In this document: piece after piece, positions 47,764 to 55,240 of the stretch
Numbering within the stretch: the first letter of the stretch is position 1
How the letters are laid out: every line of letters starts with the position of its first letter
DNA from: Chitinophagales bacterium
Lineage (GTDB): Bacteria; Bacteroidota; Bacteroidia; Chitinophagales; Chitinophagaceae
Direction: 5' to 3'
NCBI GenBank assembly: GCA_030832085.1
Contig: JAURJU010000050.1
Span: 62,001-126,000 of the forward strand
DNA length: 64,000 nucleotides
Made by a program: the position numbers and the translations under genes
Notes under the pieces: generated by a model
Seen by the model: the letters and a program-made list of their open reading frames with translations, nothing else
Told to the model about the DNA's origin: nothing
Databases searched by the model: none

Positions 47764-48592
47764 TACCGGTCTTTTCAAGTTGGATGGTGGCGCCATGTTT
47801 GGTGTTGTTCCCAAACAGATCTGGCAAAAACTGGTTCCGGCAGATGAAAACAACCTCTGCAGTTTTGCCATGCGCTGTCTGCTGGTGGTGGATGGTGAAA
47901 GAAAAATTCTCATTGATACAGGCATGGGAGAAAAACAGCCTGAAAAGTTTTTCAACCATTACCATCCGCATGGAAATGACAACCTCCTGGGATCCATCAA
48001 TGCAGTGGGTTTTCAGGCAGAAGAGATTACCGATGTGATACTGACACATTTGCACTTTGACCATTGTGGAGGCGCAGTATCCACCAAAAACGGGGAACCC
48101 GAACTGACCTTCCCCAATGCGACCTATTGGAGCAGTGAAGCACACTGGCAATGGGCCACAGCACCGAATGCAAGGGAAAAGGCATCCTTCCTGAAAGAGA
48201 ACATTTTGCCAATTGCAGAAAAAGGAAAGTTGCAATTCGTTGCAGAAATTCCCGGTAAAAGAACAAGGTTCAGTGAACACATTGAAATCATGTTCGTGAA
48301 TGGACATACCAGGTCCATGATGCTACCAATGATCAGCATCAATGGAAAAATCCTTGCATATATGGCAGACCTCATTCCAACAGTTGCACACATACCCCTT
48401 CCTTATGTAATGGCGTATGACATGTATCCCATGACCAGTTTGGAAGAAAAGGAAAAATACCTGAATGAAGCTGTTGAAGGGCAGCATGTTCTTTTCCTGG
48501 AGCATGATGCGACAACAATGTGTTGCACCGTGGAAAAGACAGAAAAGGGTTTCAGGAAAAAAGCGCTGATCAGGCTGGAAGATTTATTCTGA
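47744..48592 (+). CDS. MBL-fold metallo-hydrolase
   Basis: Metallo-beta-lactamase-fold hydrolase of 282 residues, cytoplasmic. The metal-binding motif HxHxDH appears as THLHFDHCGG near residue 104, with further histidines at VNGHTRSMM (near 185) and LEHDATTMC (near 252) and an aspartate in YMADLIP. The arrangement resembles the AHL-lactonase-like or quinolone-type MBL subgroup often annotated only as MBL-fold hydrolase; the substrate is not determinable. ATG 47744 lies inside the 3' end of the MFS gene. Its stop codon abuts the convergent DUF3108 gene stop with no gap. Confidence 0.88.
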   Translation: MQVYSIDTGLFKLDGGAMFGVVPKQIWQKLVPADENNLCSFAMRCLLVVDGERKILIDTGMGEKQPEKFFNHYHPHGNDNLLGSINAVGFQAEEITDVILTHLHFDHCGGAVSTKNGEPELTFPNATYWSSEAHWQWATAPNAREKASFLKENILPIAEKGKLQFVAEIPGKRTRFSEHIEIMFVNGHTRSMMLPMISINGKILAYMADLIPTVAHIPLPYVMAYDMYPMTSLEEKEKYLNEAVEGQHVLFLEHDATTMCCTVEKTEKGFRKKALIRLEDLF

Positions 48593-49393
48593 TCATTTGA
48601 AACTGATCATCGATTGCAAAGGATACCGGAGGTTCCTGTACCCCATCATGTCCACTTTGATGCTGCCCACGGTAATGGGACTTTCAATGCGCAATGGCAC
48701 ATGATTCGCATCATCAGATACCCATACACTCATCAATTCACCACCCGTGAATATGGTGCCACTGATGAGCATTGGCTTGAACTTGATGGCCCTGAATTTA
48801 CCGTAGCGGGTTTTGATGGTTTCCTTTCCCATATAACGGATATAAATATCGTGCACCTCATCATCCAGGAACATCTTGAATGGGATCTTTTCACCAACCT
48901 TGTATTTTGAAAAATTGATGTTGCGGGCGTAGTAAATGGAACTCAGTACATCCTGCATGCAATCGGCAATGGGGAAAGTCCCCTTTGTACTCACTGCCTT
49001 GTTTTCTGCATGGTTGAAGAGCACGAGTTCATCTTTCCTGAATCCGCCTTCTTCAACATGCCTTACGAACTTGTAGGGCTTCAGTGTGGCGGTATCAATA
49101 TAGGTTTCATAACGGTCCCGCACCTTGAAAATCCAATCGTAAGAAGGATTTGAACTGCCAAGGCTGACAACATGATAGACAGGTTTAGAATTCAGTTTTT
49201 CGCTGGAAACATTGAAGGAAGCGTTCCCTGCATCAACGTAAAGTCCAATCACATTGTAAAAAATCTTATAGGAAATCACCTCCCCTGAAGAAAAAGACAG
49301 GTTGCTTAAACCACAGAAATCGTTTCCGGCACTCAGCCTGACCAGACCAAGTGAAAAGATCGAAACCAATGCTATTTTAAGTAATGAACGCAT
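48593..49393 (-). CDS. DUF3108 domain protein (exported)
   Basis: Predicted exported protein of 266 residues. A signal peptide (MRSLLKIALVSIFSLGLVRLSAG) is followed by a DUF3108 region: FSSGEVISYKIFYNVIGLYVDAGNA (cited as GEVISYKIFYNVIGLYVDAG), then YETYIDTATLKPYKFVRHVEEGG and VWVSDDANHVPLRIESPITVG-type sequence typical of the family. DUF3108 proteins are thought to be periplasmic beta-rich proteins with unknown function. ATG 49393 is chosen because it starts the signal peptide and a -7 box lies 4 bases upstream. Confidence 0.85.
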   Translation of the reverse strand: MRSLLKIALVSIFSLGLVRLSAGNDFCGLSNLSFSSGEVISYKIFYNVIGLYVDAGNASFNVSSEKLNSKPVYHVVSLGSSNPSYDWIFKVRDRYETYIDTATLKPYKFVRHVEEGGFRKDELVLFNHAENKAVSTKGTFPIADCMQDVLSSIYYARNINFSKYKVGEKIPFKMFLDDEVHDIYIRYMGKETIKTRYGKFRAIKFKPMLISGTIFTGGELMSVWVSDDANHVPLRIESPITVGSIKVDMMGYRNLRYPLQSMISFK

Positions 49394-49397
49394 GCTA

Positions 49398-49405
49398 CAA
49401 ATATA
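49398..49405 (-). promoter_or_regulatory. -7 box (TATATTTG) for the DUF3108 gene
   Basis: Exact TAnnTTTG match on the minus strand, ending 4 bases before ATG 49393, which again predicts a leaderless transcript. Confidence 0.5.
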
Positions 49406-49480
49406 AAAAACATTGCAGCTTGGTTTTTGTTCTTCCACCAAGCAGAAGAATAATGTTTTCCTAAAAAATGAGTGGATGTT

Positions 49481-50455
49481 TTAGCGTTGCCGGTAGAAAA
49501 ACAGTACAATTGCTCCAACTGCAGCAGGAAGGATCAGGTTGATGAACCAAACCGCGGTTACTGAAATGGCAATACCCAATGTGTTACTTGTCAGTGAGGC
49601 CATCAACAGGATGGCAAATTCCCAGCGAAGCCCCAACTCCAAGAATGAAAAAGTGGGGATGATGGCAAGCCACAACAACATGATGGATACTGCTACAAAG
49701 GCATCCCGAAAATCAATGCCTGTTCCTGCGATGTCAAACAACAGCCAATATTGCAAAATGAATAAAAAAAAACGAAAGCCAGAGAGCAGCAAAACCCTCA
49801 ACAACACTGGATTTGAAACAGATTTCATTTCGGAAAGCCCATTCCCGAGCCTTTGCAACAACCGAAAAGACATGACCTTGTTAAAAATAGGCCCCGCCTT
49901 GAAATACAACAAAAGGAAGAAAACCATTGCCAAAGGACTAAGCCAAAGCAAAAGATACTGGACTTCCTCCATTCCCTTTTGGGCAATGCGGATGTGCTGA
50001 TCATGCCGCTCCATGACCAGTGCAATGCTTCCTGCCAAACAGGTTATGATCAACTGCGAAAAGTTTCCGATCACTGTACATGCCGTGCCCTGCAACCTTG
50101 TTCCACTGGGCAAATAAAGCACCCTGCCTGCAAATTCTCCCATCCTGTTGGGGGTGGCAATTGAAATGGCAATGCCTGAGAAAATCATCTTGAAAGCAGA
50201 CAGAAAAGAAATGTCATTTATGCCTTTTAACATGATTTGCCATTTTCTGGCTTCGAGCATCCATTGAAACAACATGATGGTCGCCACCAGGATCAGGATC
50301 CATTTTCCATTGCCGTCGAGAGAGGACAAAATCCCTGAAAAGTGGACGCCAATGTCCTTTTGCGAAATTATTTGCTTGTAAACACGGTACGACAACCACA
50401 GGAAGAGTATTGGTCCCAGCAGGTAATTGAGTAATATTTTAATACTTTTGTTCAG
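49481..50455 (-). CDS. Flippase-like integral membrane protein (lysylphosphatidylglycerol synthase TM / UPF0104 type)
   Basis: Polytopic membrane protein with about eight helices. Motifs typical of the LPG-synthase transmembrane (flippase-like) family are SIATPNRMGEFAGRVLYL near the middle and PTFSFLELGLRWEFAILLM near the end. The catalytic aminoacyl-transfer domain of MprF is absent, so lipid or glycolipid translocation is more likely than lysine transfer. The first helix is complete only if translation begins upstream of TTG 50395; the best candidate is CTG 50455 (324 residues), 12 codons... after an in-frame stop at 50465-50467 no ATG exists. Start uncertain. Confidence 0.78.
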   Translation of the reverse strand: MNKSIKILLNYLLGPILFLWLSYRVYKQIISQKDIGVHFSGILSSLDGNGKWILILVATIMLFQWMLEARKWQIMLKGINDISFLSAFKMIFSGIAISIATPNRMGEFAGRVLYLPSGTRLQGTACTVIGNFSQLIITCLAGSIALVMERHDQHIRIAQKGMEEVQYLLLWLSPLAMVFFLLLYFKAGPIFNKVMSFRLLQRLGNGLSEMKSVSNPVLLRVLLLSGFRFFLFILQYWLLFDIAGTGIDFRDAFVAVSIMLLWLAIIPTFSFLELGLRWEFAILLMASLTSNTLGIAISVTAVWFINLILPAAVGAIVLFFYRQR

Positions 50456-50473
50456 TGTGTTAGCTTATCCCTT

Positions 50474-50481
50474 CAAAAATA
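50474..50481 (-). promoter_or_regulatory. -7 box (TATTTTTG) for the flippase-like gene
   Basis: Exact TAnnTTTG match on the minus strand within the 33-base gap to ruvC. Transcription starting about 7 bases downstream would place the first usable codons at CTG 50455, supporting the longer N-terminus over TTG 50395. Confidence 0.45.
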
Positions 50482-50488
50482 AACCCAG

Positions 50489-51073
50489 TTGGCGCAGAAA
50501 AGTAAAATTATTTTGGGGATCGACCCGGGCACGGTGATCATGGGCTATGGAATCCTCGCTGTTACCGGTAACAAGATCAGGATGCTGGAGATGAATGTGG
50601 TCAAACTTAACGGCAAAAAAGACATGTTCGAACGCCTGGGAGCCATCAACCAAGTAATACAGGAAATCATTGAAAAATACAAGCCGGACGATATGGCCAT
50701 TGAAGCACCATTCTTTGGAAAAAATGTACAGAGCATGCTCAAACTTGGGAGGGCCCAGGGTGTTGCAATTGCAGTTGCCATGTCCAATGGACTTTCTGTT
50801 GCAGAATACTCTCCCAAAAAAGTAAAACAATCCATCACAGGCAATGGCAACGCCAACAAGGAGCAAATTTGGAAAATGCTGAACAGTATCATGCCATTGA
50901 CCAATACCATCAAGTACTTTGACGCTTCAGACGCCCTGGCAGTGGCTGTTTGTCACCACTTCAATGCGCATGGCTTGACAACTGCTGTTTCAACGACAAC
51001 AAAATCCAAAAAGAACAGGAAACAAAATGGTTGGGAGGATTTCATCAAGAACAACCCTGACAGGATTGGCTAA
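50489..51073 (+). CDS. ruvC: Holliday junction resolvase RuvC
   Basis: Dimeric endonuclease that cuts Holliday junctions symmetrically after RuvAB branch migration. The 194-residue protein has the catalytic acidic residues in ILGIDPGTVIMGYG (first Asp), AIEAPFFGKN (Glu) and DASDALAVAVCHH (C-terminal Asp pair region). A basic C-terminal extension (TKSKKNRKQNG) exceeds the usual length of about 175. The start is TTG 50489: an in-frame TAA lies 7 bases before it and the family begins only a few residues before GIDPGT. It is divergent from the flippase-like gene. Confidence 0.95.
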   Translation: MAQKSKIILGIDPGTVIMGYGILAVTGNKIRMLEMNVVKLNGKKDMFERLGAINQVIQEIIEKYKPDDMAIEAPFFGKNVQSMLKLGRAQGVAIAVAMSNGLSVAEYSPKKVKQSITGNGNANKEQIWKMLNSIMPLTNTIKYFDASDALAVAVCHHFNAHGLTTAVSTTTKSKKNRKQNGWEDFIKNNPDRIG

Positions 51074-51090
51074 ACTCCATGCGAGGATCC

Positions 51091-51420
51091 TTATTTGACT
51101 TTTTGGATAAAATAAAATGCAGGAATCAGCAACAGAAGCTTGGTGTATTCAAATGCACCAACGAAGAAGTCAAGCCCTATGTGAGACAACACAATTCCCA
51201 AAAACAACCATACTGACCAACGTTCTTTTGACCAGATGAAAGAAAGCGCAAGAAATAAAATGATGTTCAACAGGGCATGTGCAGAGGGATAAAGTATGCC
51301 AAACCTGGCATATGCCCCGGTAAATGCATATGCAATATCGAACAATCCCAATGCGAAGAGGCATCCGATCAGGATCATGAAAAAAAGGTCCTTGCTTTTT
51401 TCAGGTTGGTGTTCAGTCAC
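51091..51420 (-). CDS. Small multi-helix membrane protein of unknown function
   Basis: Unrecognised membrane protein of 109 residues. A short polar N-terminus (TEHQPEKSKD) is followed by four hydrophobic segments: about 12-32, 44-62, 68-87 and 91-106, with SHIGLDFFVGAFEY between the third and fourth. No catalytic motif is visible. The start is GTG 51420, immediately after the HIT gene stop (TAAGTG), so translation is probably coupled; an alternative is ATG at Met15. It is the last gene of a greA-HIT-membrane protein run. The call as a gene rests on its length, coding character and spacing. Confidence 0.68.
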   Translation of the reverse strand: MTEHQPEKSKDLFFMILIGCLFALGLFDIAYAFTGAYARFGILYPSAHALLNIILFLALSFIWSKERWSVWLFLGIVLSHIGLDFFVGAFEYTKLLLLIPAFYFIQKVK

Positions 51421-51816
51421 TTAGGTGAGTTGTGCGATAATTTTTTGTTGGGATTCAATCAGCTCTTCCTGGGTGGGTTTAAGCTTTGGTCGCGTAAAAT
51501 TGAGGTCGTCTGCAACATTGATGGGCACCAGGTGCACATGCGCATGTGGCACTTCCAATCCTACCACTGCAATACCACAACGCTGACAGGGAAAGGCACG
51601 TTCTATGGCCCTGGCGATGGGCTTGGCAAAACTCAAAATTGCAGCGAGTTCAGCATCATCAAGGTCGAAGAACTTGTCGGTTTCTTTCTTGGGAACAACC
51701 AGGGTATGACCTGCAACAAGTGGAAAAACGTCAAGGAATGCACAGAACATATCATTCTCCGCAATTTTGTAAGAGGGAATTTCGCCAGCAATGATTTTGG
51801 AAAAAATACTGGACAT
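51421..51816 (-). CDS. HIT-family hydrolase (Hint-like)
   Basis: Small cytoplasmic nucleotide hydrolase or transferase of 131 residues. The N-terminus SIFSKIIAGEIPSYKIAE is typical of HIT/Hint proteins, GHTLVVPKKETDKFFDLDD follows near residue 38, and the histidine triad appears as HAHVHLVP near residue 100. Hint proteins hydrolyse AMP-phosphoramidates or adenylated compounds; the natural substrate here is unknown. It lies 5 bases downstream of greA and directly before the small membrane protein gene. Confidence 0.95.
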   Translation of the reverse strand: MSSIFSKIIAGEIPSYKIAENDMFCAFLDVFPLVAGHTLVVPKKETDKFFDLDDAELAAILSFAKPIARAIERAFPCQRCGIAVVGLEVPHAHVHLVPINVADDLNFTRPKLKPTQEELIESQQKIIAQLT

Positions 51817-51821
51817 GGTGA

Positions 51822-52292
51822 TCAGACTGAAATGTTATCAATGGAAAATATCACCTTCCCATTGGGTGCTAAAATTTCAGCCTCATCACCCACTTTTTTA
51901 CCAAGCAAACCCTTGCCAATGGGGGAAGTGACTGATATTTTCTGCTGTTTCAAATCTGCTTCCTTTTCAGAAACAATTTGATAGGTTACAGACTTTTTTG
52001 TAGCCCTGTTGGTGATGGTGACTTTTGTCAAAATGGAGACTTTGCTCGTGTCGATGGTAGAAGCATCCAGGATGCGGGCACTGGCCAATTCAGTTTCCAT
52101 GCGGTTGATTTTTGCCTCCAGCAAACCCTGTGCTTCCTTTGCTGCATCGTATTCAGCATTCTCCTTGAGGTCACCCTTTTCCCTTGCCTCAGCAATGGCA
52201 CGTGAAGCAGCAGGACGTTCTACACTTTTCATGTGCTGCAGTTCTGCCTTCATCTGCTCCAAGGTTTCTTTGGTTACATACATTACGCTCAT
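51822..52292 (-). CDS. greA: Transcript cleavage factor GreA
   Basis: Transcription elongation factor that stimulates RNA polymerase to cleave backtracked RNA. The 156-residue protein starts YVTKETLEQMKAELQHMKSVERP, the N-terminal coiled coil with the acidic tip in GDLKENAEYDAAKEAQG near residue 40. The C-terminal globular FKBP-like domain ends SPIGKGLLGKKVGDEAEI, a GreA signature. ATG 52292 is taken as the start; a second ATG three codons later is possible. The upstream region contains a hairpin with a T run (52321-52359). Confidence 0.96.
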   Translation of the reverse strand: MSVMYVTKETLEQMKAELQHMKSVERPAASRAIAEAREKGDLKENAEYDAAKEAQGLLEAKINRMETELASARILDASTIDTSKVSILTKVTITNRATKKSVTYQIVSEKEADLKQQKISVTSPIGKGLLGKKVGDEAEILAPNGKVIFSIDNISV

Positions 52293-52320
52293 ATGGTAAA
52301 TCTTTCGGTTGGTCAGTTAG

Positions 52321-52359
52321 AAAAAAATAGCAACGCCCCAGATGGTTCTGAAGCGTTGC
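52321..52359 (-). terminator. Hairpin plus T run between the 2-hydroxyacid dehydrogenase gene and greA
   Basis: On the minus strand GCAACGC (52359-52353) pairs with GCGTTGC (52336-52330), with a possible inner CAG/CTG pairing, and is followed after two bases by seven Ts (52327-52321). It looks like a rho-independent terminator for the upstream genes. It also lies downstream of a -7 box at 52366-52373, so it could attenuate greA. Confidence 0.7.
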
Positions 52360-52365
52360 GTGATG

Positions 52366-52373
52366 CAAATGTA
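52366..52373 (-). promoter_or_regulatory. -7 box (TACATTTG) upstream of greA
   Basis: Exact TAnnTTTG match on the minus strand, 73 bases before the greA ATG. Transcription from it would begin at the base of the hairpin at 52321-52359. A weaker box TATTTTTT (52322-52329) downstream of the hairpin is an alternative. Confidence 0.4.
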
Positions 52374-52389
52374 AATAATTTTTGGAAAA

Positions 52390-53328
52390 TCAACCTGCAG
52401 ACAGCAAATCCAGCTTTCGAAGCAAATGGTCTGCCATCTTTACAAGCGCTTCGACGCTGCTACCGGCGATATGTGGTGTAACAATCACATTCGTCCGCAT
52501 GACCAGGTCTTGAAGCCTGGCCTTTTCTTCTGTTGAATATGTTGCAAGGTCCTCATTTTCAAGCACATCCAAACCTGCTGCTGCAATTTTGCGTTGATCA
52601 AGTGCGCTTATCAATGCAGCGGTATCCACCACTCCACCCCTGCTGACATTCAGGAAATAAGGCATTTTTTCAAGTCTTGAGAAAAAGAAGTCATTTGCAT
52701 AATGATGCGTTTCCTCATTCAATGGAAGGTGAAAACTGATCACATCTGCGTGCTTTAGTAGCGCTTCCAATGTTGACTCAACAACATGCCCTGCACCAAA
52801 TCCAGTCTTGTATTTGTCGTGTGCAAGCACCCTGACACCAAAACCGGAAAGCAGTTTCGCAAATGATGTACCAGTATGGCCCAGCCCAATGATGCCTACC
52901 GTCTTGCCCCCCAATTCCATTCCGCGGTTGGCTTCACGGATCCATTTACCTGCTGTCACCTCAATGGCAGAACTGTTAATCTTGTGCATGAGGGAAAGCA
53001 AAAGTCCGAGACAATGTTCTCCAACAGAGGAACAATTCCCTTCAGGGCTGCTCATGCAAACAATATTTTTTGCCTTTGCATGTGCAACATCGATGATCTC
53101 CATTCCACTCCCCAGGCGACCAATCCACTTGAGGGAATTTGCCTTGTCCAGCAAGGTTTTGTCAATGTTGATCCTGGTGCTCACAATCATCCCTTCATAT
53201 TGGTCAATAACATCCAGCAATTCGTTATGGCTGATTTTTTCATGCAGTTCAACAACATATCCCCTTTGTTCCAATCCCTGGGCAAGTGAAGAATGTGCGT
53301 ATGCGGTGATGATTACCTTGGGTTTCAA
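52390..53328 (-). CDS. D-2-hydroxyacid dehydrogenase (SerA-like)
   Basis: NAD-dependent dehydrogenase of 312 residues in the D-isomer-specific 2-hydroxyacid family. The nucleotide motif GIIGLGHTGTSFAKLLSGFG lies near residue 146, the catalytic arginine is in NVSRGGVVDTAALI, and the catalytic histidine in TPHIAGSSVEA near residue 290. No ACT regulatory domain is present, so it is shorter than many 3-phosphoglycerate dehydrogenases; glycerate or another hydroxyacid is possible. The start is TTG 53328, which overlaps the rsmA stop as TTGA; no ATG occurs before residue 45. Confidence 0.88.
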   Translation of the reverse strand: MKPKVIITAYAHSSLAQGLEQRGYVVELHEKISHNELLDVIDQYEGMIVSTRINIDKTLLDKANSLKWIGRLGSGMEIIDVAHAKAKNIVCMSSPEGNCSSVGEHCLGLLLSLMHKINSSAIEVTAGKWIREANRGMELGGKTVGIIGLGHTGTSFAKLLSGFGVRVLAHDKYKTGFGAGHVVESTLEALLKHADVISFHLPLNEETHHYANDFFFSRLEKMPYFLNVSRGGVVDTAALISALDQRKIAAAGLDVLENEDLATYSTEEKARLQDLVMRTNVIVTPHIAGSSVEALVKMADHLLRKLDLLSAG

Positions 53329-54077
53329 TTCATCCGATTTAAAAGTCCAACAAAATCCTGTACTGACAATTGTTCTGCACGCTTTGTGAAAATGGGATCC
53401 AGCAATGCTTCCTTGCTGAAATAAGGCTTTAAAGGGTTGCGCAATTGTTTTCTCCTTTGTCCAAATGCCGCTTTCACCAATACCATGAACTTTCTGTGGT
53501 TATTGATGCCAAAGGGATTGCCCATCGCCTCGAATTTGATTACACCACTTTTCACTTTGGGTGGCGGATTAAAACAATCCTCATCCACATCAAACAGGTA
53601 ACTGGTCTTGAAATAGGCTTGGGATATGACGCTAAGGATTCCATATTCCTTTGACCCGGGGCCAGAGCATATTCGGACCGCCACTTCCTTTTGAAACATC
53701 CCAACCATCTTTTCGATCTGTTCCCGCCAATCAATCACCTTGAAAACAATCTGTGTGGAAATATTATAAGGAAAGTTTCCTATCAATGTAAAAGGACCTT
53801 CGAAGGGAGCATTAACCTGCAGGATATCGGCTTCAATGATGTTGCCCCTGACCCCAGGATAGGCTTTATTGAGGAATTCAATCTTTTCCGTATCAATTTC
53901 CACCAGCTTAAAGTCAATCTCCTTGAATGCCAAAAGATGCTTGGTGATTGCACCCCCACCAGGTCCCACTTCCAGGAGTTGTCTGAATGGCTGGTCCTTG
54001 AGGGCCTCGACGATGCGCAGACAAACCTTTTCATCTTTGAGAAAGTGTTGACCGAGTGATTTTTTGAGGGTATACAT
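53325..54077 (-). CDS. rsmA: 16S rRNA dimethyladenosine transferase RsmA (KsgA)
   Basis: SAM-dependent enzyme that dimethylates A1518 and A1519 in helix 45 of 16S rRNA, a late ribosome assembly step. The 250-residue protein starts MYTLKKSLGQHFLKDEKV (GQHFL is a KsgA hallmark), has the SAM motif LLEVGPGGGAITKHL near residue 37, and the catalytic NFPYNIS motif near residue 102. ATG 54077 is chosen over an in-frame upstream start because the family begins just before KSLGQHFL and a -7 box lies 6 bases upstream. Confidence 0.96.
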   Translation of the reverse strand: MYTLKKSLGQHFLKDEKVCLRIVEALKDQPFRQLLEVGPGGGAITKHLLAFKEIDFKLVEIDTEKIEFLNKAYPGVRGNIIEADILQVNAPFEGPFTLIGNFPYNISTQIVFKVIDWREQIEKMVGMFQKEVAVRICSGPGSKEYGILSVISQAYFKTSYLFDVDEDCFNPPPKVKSGVIKFEAMGNPFGINNHRKFMVLVKAAFGQRRKQLRNPLKPYFSKEALLDPIFTKRAEQLSVQDFVGLLNRMN

Positions 54078-54083
54078 GTGCGC

Positions 54084-54091
54084 CAAAATTA
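54084..54091 (-). promoter_or_regulatory. -7 box (TAATTTTG) for rsmA
   Basis: Exact TAnnTTTG match on the minus strand, ending 6 bases before ATG 54077, predicting a nearly leaderless transcript. Confidence 0.5.
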
Positions 54092-54115
54092 AGACAAAGA
54101 TCCCCGTTTTCCTTG

Positions 54116-54123
54116 TACCTTTA
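54116..54123 (+). promoter_or_regulatory. Possible -7 box (TACCTTTA) for pdxA
   Basis: One mismatch to TAnnTTTG on the plus strand, 23 bases before the pdxA ATG at 54147 and divergent from the rsmA box. Confidence 0.3.
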
Positions 54124-54146
54124 CGACTCAAAAGAAAGCAGAAGAG

Positions 54147-55232
54147 ATGAGTGCCCAAAAAAGACCGGTTATTGGAATTTCAATTGGTGACCTGAACGGG
54201 ATAGGTATCGAGCTGATCCTCAACACCTTTTCAGACAGCCGCTTCATGGAGTTCTGCACACCTGTTGTTTTTGGCAACAACAAAGTGCTCAACTTTTACA
54301 GAAAATTGATGCCTGAGCTGAACATCAATTACAACAACATCAAGGACATTACAAAAGCAAATCCCAAGCAACTGAACGTGTTCACCGTTTGGGAAGAAGA
54401 CGTAGACATTCAACCCGGCCAGATGACAGATACGGGTGGATTGTATGGTGTGAAATCGCTCCAGGCTGCAGTTAAGGCGCTGAAGGAAAATAGCATTGAT
54501 GCCCTGGTTACTGCACCCTTGCACAAGTACACCATGCAAAGCAGTGAGTTCAACTTTACAGGACATACTCCTTACCTCAAGCAAGTATTCAATGCAGATG
54601 AGGTACTGATGCTCATGATTGCAGAAAACATGAAGGTTGCATTGCTTACTGAGCATGTCGCCATCGGGGAAGTTGCAAAAAACATCACAAAGGAACAGAT
54701 CATCAAAAAAATCAACCTCTTGAAGGGAAGCCTAAAAAAAGACTTCGGGATAGAGCGTCCAAAAATTGCTGTTCTGGGCCTCAACCCTCACGCAGGCGAT
54801 GAAGGATTGGTGGGAAGAGAGGAAAAAGAAATCATCCGCCCCGCGGTTTTGGAGTCCAAGAAAAATGACTGTGTGGTGATGGGCCCCTACAGTGCAGATG
54901 CATTCTTTGCAAGAGGAAGCCACGAAAAATTTGATGCAGTTCTGGCCATGTACCATGACCAGGGCCTGATTCCGTTCAAGTCACTGGCCTTGGGAGAAGG
55001 CACCAATTTTACAGCTGGTTTATCAGCCATCCGGACTTCACCAGACCATGGAACTGCCTTTGACATTGCAGGTAAAAATATTGCTGATGCATCCTCTTTC
55101 AGGGCTGCTGTATTTGCCGCTGTTGAAATTTTTGATACCAGGATGGAATTGGCAGACATGAAAAGGAATCCCCTCAGAAAAATTTCCTCAAAGGTACTGG
55201 CCAATGTGGTCGATGAAAAGATTGATGAATAA
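54147..55232 (+). CDS. pdxA: 4-hydroxythreonine-4-phosphate dehydrogenase PdxA
   Basis: NAD-dependent enzyme of the DXP-dependent pyridoxal phosphate pathway, oxidising 4-phosphohydroxy-L-threonine. The 361-residue protein shows GISIGDLNGIGIELIL near residue 10, TAPLHKYTMQ near residue 118, TGHTPYLKQVF near residue 134, and the metal-site histidines in NPHAGDEG and MYHDQGLIPFKSL near residue 270, with GTAFDIAGKNIAD near residue 305. It is divergent from rsmA, with which pdxA is often linked in other bacteria, here on the opposite strand. It converges with the LolA-like gene. Confidence 0.96.
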   Translation: MSAQKRPVIGISIGDLNGIGIELILNTFSDSRFMEFCTPVVFGNNKVLNFYRKLMPELNINYNNIKDITKANPKQLNVFTVWEEDVDIQPGQMTDTGGLYGVKSLQAAVKALKENSIDALVTAPLHKYTMQSSEFNFTGHTPYLKQVFNADEVLMLMIAENMKVALLTEHVAIGEVAKNITKEQIIKKINLLKGSLKKDFGIERPKIAVLGLNPHAGDEGLVGREEKEIIRPAVLESKKNDCVVMGPYSADAFFARGSHEKFDAVLAMYHDQGLIPFKSLALGEGTNFTAGLSAIRTSPDHGTAFDIAGKNIADASSFRAAVFAAVEIFDTRMELADMKRNPLRKISSKVLANVVDEKIDE

Positions 55233-55240
55233 CCCAATGT

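Noticed and set aside
49418-49443. GCTTGG/CCAAGC inverted repeat upstream of the DUF3108 gene
   Set aside because: Only 6 bp of stem, a long loop, and the T run is displaced by 7 bases; not convincing as a terminator.
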